Below are positions 35,478 to 45,561 of a stretch of 64,000 bases of DNA, piece after piece. The stretch covers positions 4,977-68,976 of the forward strand of contig JAMIIV010000194.1 of NCBI GenBank assembly GCA_035913415.1, given 5' to 3'. Source of the stretch: UBA5070 sp035913415. Its GTDB lineage: Bacteria > Fibrobacterota > Fibrobacteria > UBA5070. The position numbers were made by a program, and so were the translations under genes. The notes below the pieces were generated by a model. The model searched no databases, was not told the origin of the DNA, and was given only the letters and a program-made list of their open reading frames with translations. Each line of letters begins with the position of its first letter. Within the stretch, counting starts at the first letter, position 1.

Positions 35478-36652
35478 ACCGCCGCACGATCGCCTGCGCC
35501 ATGGTGTTCGCCGGACTCTGGGGTTGCGGCAACGACCGTTCGACGGAAGGTCCGGGCTCGGAGACCTCGGGCCTTGCCGCCCGCATCCTCGACTCGTCGG
35601 GCACCCCCCTGGCGGGGGTCTCGGTGCGCGTGGTCTCCGGGGAAGCATCATGGCGAGGTGCTTTGGCCTCGGGATCCACCCCGGTGCTGGCCTCCGGACG
35701 CACGGACGCCCTGGGCCTGGTGCGGTTCGAACTCCCCGACACCTCACCCGTGTCCTTGGAACTCGACGACACCACCCACGCCGGACGCCTGCACGCCGTT
35801 CCCGGCAGCGACACCGTGCGCGAGCTGCGCGCGGTGTCGGCATGCGCCCTGCGGCTGGCCGCGCGGGTCCCGGGCGAAACCATCTCCACCCTGCGGCTGG
35901 CGGGCACCGGCTACACGGGATCCCGGCAACTGGACGGCACCTGGCTGTTCACCGGGGTTCCAGCAGGCACCTACACGGTGGGCGCCCGGACGGATTCCGG
36001 ATTGGCGCTCCTGGGCCGAGCCATCCTGCGCGGCGGAATCCTCGACACCGCGATGTCGTCGGACGTCGACTCCGTCCTCCTGGAGGACTTCGCCGGAACG
36101 ATGCCCCGCAACCGCTACGGCGGCCTCCTGGGCGCGGGTTGGTGGTACTCCGTCACGGACGCCGTCAACGGAGGCGCCTCCACCACGATCCCCGGCGACG
36201 TGCAGCAGGCTCTCGGACCATGCTCGGACGGAACCTGTCTGGACATGGAATTCAGGCTCGACCCCTCGCTCGTCGAGCACTTCGGCCTGGTCGGAACGGC
36301 CCCCGATGGCTCGCGCCTCCCCGGAGACTCGCTCCCCTCCGCGGCCGACTTCACGAAGGTCACCCACGTGCGCTTCCTGACCAAGGGCTGGGGCACGTTC
36401 TGGTTCCAGTTGGGAGTCGCCCGTGCTTCAGGAGGCACGACCGCATGCCACGCCGACTTCCTGCAGACCGCCAATCTCGCGGAAACCGAGATCGCCGTGT
36501 CGTCCCTGGTCTGCGACGCCTCCGACCCGGACTTCCGTTTCGTGGAAGCCATGACTTGGACGGCCCGCACCGACGGCCACCTGACCCTCGGGCGGATCCG
36601 CCTGATCGGCGCCGGCCCGCGCGAGGTATTCAAGGGGCTGCGCACGCGCTGA
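35474..36652 (+). CDS. Lipoprotein with carboxypeptidase-regulatory-like and jelly-roll-like domains (pair 2)
   Basis: A 392-residue lipoprotein (GLWGC, cysteine 18). Residues about 34-105 form a carboxypeptidase-regulatory-like domain (LAARILDSSGTPLAGVSVRV, then ASGRTDALGLVRFELP). From about 195 a second domain opens VLLEDFAGTMPRNRYGG and continues WWYSVTDAVNGGASTTIPG, the D-D-F and G-G-S-S pattern of CIA30/CBM11-type jelly rolls. The domain order is the same as in the lipoprotein at 25792, though overall similarity by eye is low. It overlaps the TIGR02147 gene by four bases. It could display a carbohydrate-binding domain at the surface; unproven. Confidence 0.78.
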   Translation: MNRRTIACAMVFAGLWGCGNDRSTEGPGSETSGLAARILDSSGTPLAGVSVRVVSGEASWRGALASGSTPVLASGRTDALGLVRFELPDTSPVSLELDDTTHAGRLHAVPGSDTVRELRAVSACALRLAARVPGETISTLRLAGTGYTGSRQLDGTWLFTGVPAGTYTVGARTDSGLALLGRAILRGGILDTAMSSDVDSVLLEDFAGTMPRNRYGGLLGAGWWYSVTDAVNGGASTTIPGDVQQALGPCSDGTCLDMEFRLDPSLVEHFGLVGTAPDGSRLPGDSLPSAADFTKVTHVRFLTKGWGTFWFQLGVARASGGTTACHADFLQTANLAETEIAVSSLVCDASDPDFRFVEAMTWTARTDGHLTLGRIRLIGAGPREVFKGLRTR

Positions 36653-36710
36653 ATGTCCCCGGGAGGCGACGGCCCGGAGACAATTTCCGTCATTTCTTCG
36701 ACGCACCACG

Positions 36711-36743
36711 CAAAAGCCCCGCCGGGACGGATCCCGACGGGGC
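36711..36743 (-). terminator. Intrinsic terminator of the mce-mutB operon
   Basis: On the minus strand, AGCCCCGTCGGGA and TCCCGGCGGGGCT form a long stem (one mismatch) with a short loop, followed by TTTTGCG. It lies 28 bases after the mutB stop. Confidence 0.85.
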
Positions 36744-36770
36744 TGCGGTGAAGGAGATGCGGAGGCCCGA

Positions 36771-38947
<2,177 letters not shown>

Positions 38948-38948
<1 letters not shown>

Positions 38949-41077
38949 CAGTGGACTCCGATCTTCTTCTGAAGGCCCGAGAGGACGGTGAGAAGGTTCG
39001 CGCGGACGTGGATGAACTCGTCGATCCCCGCCTTCTGGTGCGCTTCGATCTGATCGGCGGGATAGCCGGCCAGGACGACCGTGACACCGGGAATGGCCTG
39101 CTTGACCGCGGCCACGAAGGGCGCGACCAGTTCGGGATAGGTGTCGTCGGTGCTGCACAGTGTGACGACCTTGGCCCCCGACTCGACGGCGGCCGCGACG
39201 GCCTCGTCGACGGTGGCGAAGCCATCCGGGTACACCACTTCGAATCCGCCCACCTCGAAGAAACCGCGCGAGAAGTCGCCGCGGCCCTTGTGCTGGGAGA
39301 CGGGGCCCATGGTGGCCAGGAAGACGCGTGGACGCCAGCCGGTCTTGGCCAGATGGCGGTCGGCGGCTTCGCGCAAGGCCTCGAACGACTCGGAGAGGCG
39401 GTGCAGGTTCAGCGGCTTGATGGACGGACGTTCGGCGTCGTCGCGACGGATCACGCGGGTGATCTCGCCCAAGGTGGCACCGGCCTCGACGGCCTCGATG
39501 GCGGCCTGGAGCACGGTGGCGTCGGTGGCTTCGAGCATCTCGCCCAGCTTGGCCATCACCTTGGCGTGTTTGACGTCGTCGTAGGCGGTACGGTAGTCGG
39601 AGACCGTGACCACACGCGACTTGTAGATCGCGGCGTAGTCGACCTTGCGGCCTTCGACCTTCTTCTCACCGATGTTGGCGTACTGGTTCACACCGACCAG
39701 GACGTCCTTGCGAGTGGCCAGGGCCTTTTCGCGAGCCTGGGCGATCTTCTCGATGTCGGCCTGCACGAACCCGCTCTTGAGGACCTCGAACATGCCGCCT
39801 TCGGCTTCCACTTTCTGGAACAGTTCCCAGGCCTTCTGGGCGATCTGGTCGGTGATCCACTCCACGGCCCACGAGCCGCCGGCGGGATCGACCACGTTGC
39901 GCAACTGACCTTCCGTGGCCAGCAGGATCTGCTGGTTGCGGGCGATGCGGCGCGAGAATTCGTCGGGCAGACCGAAGACCTCGTCGAAGGGCGAGACCTG
40001 CAGCGACTGCACGCCGCCGAGCACCGCCGAGAAGCTCTCGGTGGTGGTGCGGAGCATGTTCACGTACGGATCGAGCTTGGACTTGTTCCACAGCGCCGTG
40101 CGGGCGTGGATGGCCATGCTCTGGGCGCAGAGGTTGCCTCCCAGGGATTCGACGATGCGGCTCCACAGCAGACGCGCCGCGCGGAACTTGCCGATCTCCA
40201 TGAAGAAGTTCTGGCCCACGCAGAAGGCGAAGCGCATGCGGGGAGCGACCAGGTCGACCTCGAGACCGCGTTCCTGCATCTGGCGGAGGTACTGCACACC
40301 CATGGCCAGCGCGAAGGCCAGCTCCTGGACGGCGTTGCCACCGGCTTCGTGGAACGAACGCGAGTGCACGCAGATGGTCTGGAGCTTGGGAGCTTCGGTG
40401 GCGGCCCAGCGCGTGAGCGCGGCCATTTCGCGATAGGCTTCGTCCAGGCTCTGGGGCAGGGTTCCTTCGTGGGCGAGCACGCCCAGCGGATCCATCTCGA
40501 TGCAACCTTCCAGCTTGGCCATGTGCAGGCCGCGCTGTTTGACCAGCGCCGCGAGCAAAGCCGCGAAGGGAAGGGCGGAAGCTCCCGAGCGCACGAAGAG
40601 GGATGTCTTTTCGAGGTCGATGTCCTCGACCGCGACGGAGAGATCCTTCAGCGTGCTGATGCTCACGCCGCCTTTGCCCACATCCCCTTCCACGGCCGAG
40701 TCCGGATCGAGTCCGGCACGGGTCGCGTGGTCGAGGTTGATGTTCAGGGCGGTCAGGCCGCGGGAGAGGTCGTGGCGCGCGGCCACGTTGAATTCGCGCG
40801 GACCGGGGTACGGCAGAGCCTGGGAGACTTCCCAGGATTCGGCGGCGTACCCTTCGTACGAGCTACCCCGAGCCAACTGGCCGTAGCCGGGCTTGGACTT
40901 GAGGTGCTCGAGGTCCTTGGTGTCGGCTTCGGTGTAGATGGGCTGGAGGGGAATCCCTTCCCAGGTGGGGGTGACGAGCTTCTTTTCGTAGGGCACGCCC
41001 TTCAGCTCGGCCTCGACCTGTGCTTTCCACTTCTCGAACGGAACCGCGGTGAATTCACTCAGGAGCTTCTTGTGCAT
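38948..41077 (-). CDS. mutA: Methylmalonyl-CoA mutase, small subunit
   Basis: A 709-residue non-catalytic partner of MutB. It has the mutase barrel (LNINLDHATRAGLDPDSAVEGDVGKGG split over its start; VHSRSFHEAGGNAVQELA) and a C-terminal B12-like domain. At the place of the D-x-H-x-x-G cobalamin motif it has ATMGPVSQHKGRGDF, so it lacks the cobalt ligand, as expected for the small subunit. It begins 10 bases after the biotin carrier gene stop and is translationally coupled to mutB. Confidence 0.96.
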
Positions 41078-41087
41078 GGGGGGCTCC

Positions 41088-41474
41088 TTACTCGACGTCC
41101 ACGAGGGCCTGGTGCTCCTCGACGGTGTCGCCAGCGGCGACGTGGATGGCCGCGATCTTGCCGTCGCGGGGGGCCACGACGGGAGTATTCATCTTCATGG
41201 CTTCCAGGACCAGCAACTGCTGGCCCGCCTTGACGTCGGCACCGGCGGCCACGTCAACGGAGACGATGCGACCGGCCAACTGCGAGCGGACCGAGGCGGC
41301 GGAACCGCCTGCGGCCTTGGCCACGGGGGCGGCGGCCACTGGGGCGGGCGCGGCGGCCGACGCGGCAGCACGAGGTGCTGCAGCGGGACGCGCGGCGCGG
41401 GTAGAGGGATCGTCGACGGTTTCGACGACGACCTCGTAGGTCTTTCCTTCGACGGTGATGCGCAGCTTCTTCAC
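41088..41474 (-). CDS. Biotin carboxyl carrier protein
   Basis: A 128-residue carrier starting at GTG 41474 with AAAGGGA upstream. A short N-terminal strand pair (KKLRITVEGKTYEVVVE), an Ala/Pro-rich linker (about 25-60) and a biotinyl domain follow. The biotin lysine is K94 in EAMKMN. It sits between the 56-residue protein gene and mutA, and would serve the carboxyltransferase encoded at 41665. Similar in plan to, but clearly different in sequence from, the carrier at 4352. Confidence 0.92.
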   Translation of the reverse strand: MKKLRITVEGKTYEVVVETVDDPSTRAARPAAAPRAAASAAAPAPVAAAPVAKAAGGSAASVRSQLAGRIVSVDVAAGADVKAGQQLLVLEAMKMNTPVVAPRDGKIAAIHVAAGDTVEEHQALVDVE

Positions 41475-41485
41475 GGGTTTCCCTT

Positions 41486-41656
41486 TCAGCGGAGGCGGTG
41501 CGAGTCGAACTGCTGGATCCGACCGTGGATGTTCCAAATGGTCTGGATGCGCGCTTCGGGTTCGATGCTGACGATGCGGAAAGGCTCGTCGAGCACAGAG
41601 TGGACCGCGGCGGCGATGATGCTGTGCAGGATATCCTGCGGAAGGTTCTGGGACAT
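41486..41656 (-). CDS. 56-residue carboxyltransferase accessory protein (MmdE/OadG-tail-like)
   Basis: A very small protein from an ATG 9 bases after the carboxyltransferase stop, ending 11 bases before the biotin carrier start. The N-terminal half is an amphipathic helix (ILHSIIAAAVHSVLD); the C-terminal half reads FRIVSIEPEARIQTIWNIHGRIQQFDSHRLR across two stretches, with a W-x-x-x-G-R-x-x-x-x-x-S-H pattern that recalls the C-terminal tail of OadG-type subunits and the epsilon subunit of methylmalonyl-CoA decarboxylase. No membrane helix. Probably a stabilising subunit of the complex; the family link is from memory of that pattern. Confidence 0.72.
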   Translation of the reverse strand: MSQNLPQDILHSIIAAAVHSVLDEPFRIVSIEPEARIQTIWNIHGRIQQFDSHRLR

Positions 41657-41664
41657 GCCTGATC

Positions 41665-43218
41665 TCAGAGAGGAATGTTGCCGTGCTTCTTCGGGGGACG
41701 CGTCTCGCGCTTGGAGAGCGTATTCCGAAGGGCCAGGGCGACGGTGGCGCGGCTCATGGCCGGCTCGATGACGTCGGTGATCATGTTGTTTTCGGCGGCC
41801 TGCCAGGGCGAGGCGAACTTGTCGCGGTACTGCGCGACCAGCTCGGAGGCCTTGGCCTTGGGATCTGCCGACTCCTTGATTTCCTTGCGGAACAGGACGT
41901 TGACGGCACCATCGGCGCCCATGACGGCGATCTCGGCGGTGGGCCAGGCGAAGACCATGTCGGCGCCCATGTCCTTGGAGCACATGGCCAGGTACGCGCC
42001 GCCGTAGGCCTTGCGCAGGATCAGGGTGATCTTGGGCACGGTCGCTGCCGCGTAGGCGAACAGCATCTTCGCGCCGTGGCGGATGATGCCGCCGCGCTCC
42101 TGCGCGACGCCGGGCAGGAAGCCCGGGACGTCCACCAGCGTGACCAGCGGGATGTTGAAGGCGTTGCAGAAGCGCACGAAGCGGGCCGACTTGTCGGAGG
42201 CGTCGATGTCGAGCGTACCGGCCTTCACGGTGGGCTGGTTGGCGATGATGCCGACCACGATGCCCTCGATGCGGGCGAAGCCGATGATGATGTTGCGCGC
42301 CCACTCCTTCTGGACTTCGAAGATGTGGCCGTCGTCGACCAGACGCTCGATGACCTTCATCACGTCCAGGGGTGCCTTGGCATCTTCGGGCACGAGATCG
42401 TTCATGCCCAGATCTGGCGACATGGAAATCTTGGCCGTGGGACGGTGCGGGGGGTCGTCCAGGTTGTTGGCCGGGAGATACGAGAGCAGCTCCTGGGTGA
42501 GTTCGATGGCGTGGGCGTCGGAATCCGCGATGAAGTGGATGTTGCCCGACACCGAACCGTGGGCGTCGGCCGAACCGATGTCGTCCATGGTGCACTGCTG
42601 GCCGGTGACGGCCTTGATGACGTCCGGGCCGCAGATGAACATGTTGGCCTGGCCGCGGATCATGATCAGGAAGTCCATGAGCGCGGGGCTGTAGGCCGCA
42701 CCGCCGGCGCAGGGGCCGGAGATCACGGAAATCTGGGGAACCAGGCCCGAGGCCTGCACGTTGTGGTGGAAGACCTGGCCGTAACCGGAGAGGGAATCGA
42801 CACCCTCCTGGATGCGCGCACCGCCCGAGTCGTTGACGCCGACGATGGGCATGCCCGACTGCATGGCGTATTCCATGAGATTGCAGATCTTCTGCGCGTG
42901 CATCTTGCCCAAGCTTCCGCCCGCGACGGTGAAGTCCTGCGAGAAGATCGCGACGGGCTTGCCGCCGACGTAGCCCACGCCGGTGATGACGGCGTCAGCG
43001 GCCATGAACTTGCCCGAAAGGCCGAAGTCGTGGGCGTGGTGGTGCACGTGGGCGCCGAATTCCTGGAAGGAATCGGGTTCGAAGAGGGCCTCCACGCGGT
43101 CGCGGGCGGTCATCAGACCCTTGGAGCGACGCTCCTCCAGCTTGTCCTTGCCGCCGCCAGCGTAGACCTTGGCGCGCCGTTCGGCGAGTTCTTCGAGCAA
43201 TGCCTTGTCGATAGCCAT
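41665..43218 (-). CDS. mmdA: Methylmalonyl-CoA decarboxylase/propionyl-CoA carboxylase carboxyltransferase subunit
   Basis: A 517-residue paralogue of the protein at 2515. The crotonase-like halves carry VNDSGGARIQEG with GPCAGGAAYSPA, and VDVPGFLPGVAQE with KAYGGAYLAM; the end is KKHGNIPL. It transfers the carboxyl group between methylmalonyl-CoA and biotin. It lies 16 bases after the epimerase gene and 8 bases before the small subunit gene. With mce and mutAB downstream it completes the route succinyl-CoA to propionyl-CoA. Whether it decarboxylates or transcarboxylates is not decided by sequence; no membrane beta subunit gene (mmdB) is present. Confidence 0.93.
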   Translation of the reverse strand: MAIDKALLEELAERRAKVYAGGGKDKLEERRSKGLMTARDRVEALFEPDSFQEFGAHVHHHAHDFGLSGKFMAADAVITGVGYVGGKPVAIFSQDFTVAGGSLGKMHAQKICNLMEYAMQSGMPIVGVNDSGGARIQEGVDSLSGYGQVFHHNVQASGLVPQISVISGPCAGGAAYSPALMDFLIMIRGQANMFICGPDVIKAVTGQQCTMDDIGSADAHGSVSGNIHFIADSDAHAIELTQELLSYLPANNLDDPPHRPTAKISMSPDLGMNDLVPEDAKAPLDVMKVIERLVDDGHIFEVQKEWARNIIIGFARIEGIVVGIIANQPTVKAGTLDIDASDKSARFVRFCNAFNIPLVTLVDVPGFLPGVAQERGGIIRHGAKMLFAYAAATVPKITLILRKAYGGAYLAMCSKDMGADMVFAWPTAEIAVMGADGAVNVLFRKEIKESADPKAKASELVAQYRDKFASPWQAAENNMITDVIEPAMSRATVALALRNTLSKRETRPPKKHGNIPL

Positions 43219-43234
43219 GTTCTCGTAATCTCCG

Positions 43235-43639
43235 TCAGTGGTTGGGAGCGCAGAATTCGGTGAGGACGCCGCGGGTGGACTTCGGGTGCAGGAACGCGAT
43301 GTTCATGCCGCCGGCACCCGGGCGCGGAGCCTCGTCGATCAGTCGCATGCCGTCTTCCTTGGACTTGGCCAGTTCGGCGACAAGATCGTCGGTGGCGAAC
43401 GCGACGTGCTGGACGCCTTCGCCATTCTTCTCGATGTACTTGGCGATCGCGCTGTCTTCGGCGGTCGCTTCCAAAAGCTCGATGAAGACCTCGCCGACCT
43501 TCAGGAAGGCGGTGCGCACCTTCTGGGAGGGCACTTCCTCGATGAGTTCGCACTTCACGCCGAGCATCTTCTCCCACAGGGGGATGGCTTCGTCGAGGCT
43601 CTTCACGGCGATACCGAGGTGATCGATTCTGGTGATCAT
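43235..43639 (-). CDS. mce: Methylmalonyl-CoA epimerase
   Basis: A 134-residue vicinal-oxygen-chelate protein that swaps (R)- and (S)-methylmalonyl-CoA. It starts MITRIDHLGIAV with the first metal histidine, continues FIELLEAT and GEGVQHVAFATDD with further metal ligands, and ends near GVLTEFCAP with the last glutamate. First gene of the operon mce, mmdA, small subunit, biotin carrier, mutA, mutB. GAGGAGA precedes the ATG. Confidence 0.95.
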   Translation of the reverse strand: MITRIDHLGIAVKSLDEAIPLWEKMLGVKCELIEEVPSQKVRTAFLKVGEVFIELLEATAEDSAIAKYIEKNGEGVQHVAFATDDLVAELAKSKEDGMRLIDEAPRPGAGGMNIAFLHPKSTRGVLTEFCAPNH

Positions 43640-43891
43640 CGCGTCATTCTCCTCATGGACGGCCCCTCGGGAGTTCGCCGGAGGCCTTGTGTACACTGTG
43701 GATTCACGGATCGGCGTTAAATCTGGATTTCCAAGTCCTTTTAAGCAAGGGACAAATTGCTCCCAAAGCCCTTTGCCGGAGCCTTGGAGCAGACAATCCG
43801 CCTGGTGGGATTGTCTGGAATCGTGCCCCCCTGTAAATTCGTCAGTCCATTCCCACCCGTTCCGATCCCTTTTTACAGGAGCCCCACCCCC

Positions 43892-45424
43892 ATGTCGAGA
43901 CCCCTGAGCTCTTCCCTGGCCCTCCTGGCAAGTTTGGCCTTCCTGGCCTCCCCTTCTGGTGCCGCCGAACCCTCCCGGCCCACCCGCGGCAGCCTGCCCC
44001 TGGGACAAGGCAACGCCTTGAGCCAGCCTCCGGCGGCCGCACAAGCCCTTTCGGAGGCCTTCGTGAAGGTTGCCGAAGCCGTCCAGCCCGCGGTGGTGAG
44101 CATCTATACCTCGCGCACCGTGACCACCCCCGCCATGAACCTGTTCCCCTTCCTGTTCGGCCCCCAAGGCGGTGATCCATCCGCCGCTCCCACCCCGCGT
44201 CAGAAACAGGAAGGCGGCGGCTCGGGGTTCATCATCCACGGACAGGGCTACGTGATGACCAATGCCCATGTGGTGAAGGACCAGGACGAAATCCAGGTGG
44301 AGCTCACCGACCGCACGCGGTTTCCAGCCACCATCGTGGGGTTGGACGAAAAGACCGACGTCGCGGTGCTGAAGGTGGATCCGGGCAAACGCCAACTGCC
44401 TGTGGTGGCCTTCGGGCAAAGCGACGAGGTCCGGATCGGCGAATGGGTGCTGGCCATCGGCAATCCCTTCCTTTTCAAGAACACCGTGACCGCCGGCATC
44501 GTCTCGGCGACCGGGCGCAACATGGTCTCCGGCGATGCCTACGCCGACCACATCCAGACCGATGCGGCCGTGAATCCCGGCAACTCGGGCGGCCCCCTCG
44601 TGAACCTGCGCGGCCAGGTGATCGGCATCAACTCCAGCATCTGGACGCGCTCGGGCGGCTACCAGGGCATCTCGTTTGCCATCCCCATCGCGCTTGCCAA
44701 CCGCATCGCCAGCGACCTCATCCATGAAGGCAAGGTCGTGCGCGGCTGGCTGGGGGTATCCATCGGCGACCTCGATCCCGATCTCGCCGATGCCCTGGGT
44801 GTGGCCGGCCGCAATGGCGCACGCGTGGACGCCGTCCAGCCCGAGAGCCCGGCCGCCAAAGCCGGGCTGAAGGCCGGCGACGTGATCCTGACGTTGGATG
44901 GTGCGAGCATCACCGGATCTGCCGGTTTGCGCAACCTGGTGGCCGCACGCAAACCCGGAACGAAGGTGGCGCTGAAGGTCTTGCGCGATGGCAAGGAGAT
45001 CGCCCTGGAGGCGGTGTTGGGCAGACTGCCCGGTGACCCCGAAGAAGTCGCCAGCACGGGCGATGGATCCGCGTCGGTTGCCGCCGATGGGTCCTTCGTG
45101 GCGCGTCGTTTCGGACTGCGCCTGCGCGACCTCGATGCGGCCAGTCGCCAAGCCGTGGGACTGGACGACAAAGCCGTGGGAGTGGTGGTTTCGGGGGTCG
45201 AGGAAAGCTCCCCCGCCGCCGAGAAGGGACTCAAGGCGGGGATGGTGATCCAGCAGTGGATCTGGGAGCGCAACGCCCGCACCCCCACCACGGCCCGCGA
45301 CCTGGCCACCGCTCTCGACAAGGTGCCCGCCGGAGCCACCGTGGCCTTGAAGCTGGCCACCAAGGAGCGCGTCTGGCTGGAAGGCCTGCGCGCCGTCGAG
45401 CCCCGCAAACCAGGCAAGCCCTGA
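43892..45424 (+). CDS. HtrA/DegP-type periplasmic serine protease
   Basis: A 510-residue protease-chaperone of the envelope. A signal peptide (about 1-24) is followed by a trypsin-like domain with the triad H116 (TNAHVV), D146 (EKTDVAVL) and S222 (NPGNSGGPL), an LA-type loop of moderate length, and two PDZ domains (about 300-385 and 415-500; GWLGVSIGDLD starts the first). It would degrade or refold damaged secreted proteins. AGGAG lies 11 bases before the ATG at 43892. Divergent from the mce operon; the 252-base gap must hold both promoters. A hairpin with TTTT follows the stop. Confidence 0.93.
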   Translation: MSRPLSSSLALLASLAFLASPSGAAEPSRPTRGSLPLGQGNALSQPPAAAQALSEAFVKVAEAVQPAVVSIYTSRTVTTPAMNLFPFLFGPQGGDPSAAPTPRQKQEGGGSGFIIHGQGYVMTNAHVVKDQDEIQVELTDRTRFPATIVGLDEKTDVAVLKVDPGKRQLPVVAFGQSDEVRIGEWVLAIGNPFLFKNTVTAGIVSATGRNMVSGDAYADHIQTDAAVNPGNSGGPLVNLRGQVIGINSSIWTRSGGYQGISFAIPIALANRIASDLIHEGKVVRGWLGVSIGDLDPDLADALGVAGRNGARVDAVQPESPAAKAGLKAGDVILTLDGASITGSAGLRNLVAARKPGTKVALKVLRDGKEIALEAVLGRLPGDPEEVASTGDGSASVAADGSFVARRFGLRLRDLDAASRQAVGLDDKAVGVVVSGVEESSPAAEKGLKAGMVIQQWIWERNARTPTTARDLATALDKVPAGATVALKLATKERVWLEGLRAVEPRKPGKP

Positions 45425-45442
45425 ACGGAACCGGGGCCCGTA

Positions 45443-45474
45443 TGGGGATCCGCAACAGCGGGTCTCCCCTTTTG
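45443..45474 (+). terminator. Probable terminator after the HtrA-type protease gene
   Basis: An imperfect hairpin, GGGGATCCGC and GCGGGTCTCCCC around AACA, followed by TTTTGGG. It lies about 20 bases after the stop codon. Confidence 0.65.
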
Positions 45475-45561
45475 GGTTTCCTAAATTTCCTGCGACGCGC
45501 GTGGTGGGTTCTCCGATCCCGATCTGGCCGAAGGAGCCCGCCCGCCCCCCAGGAGACTCCC

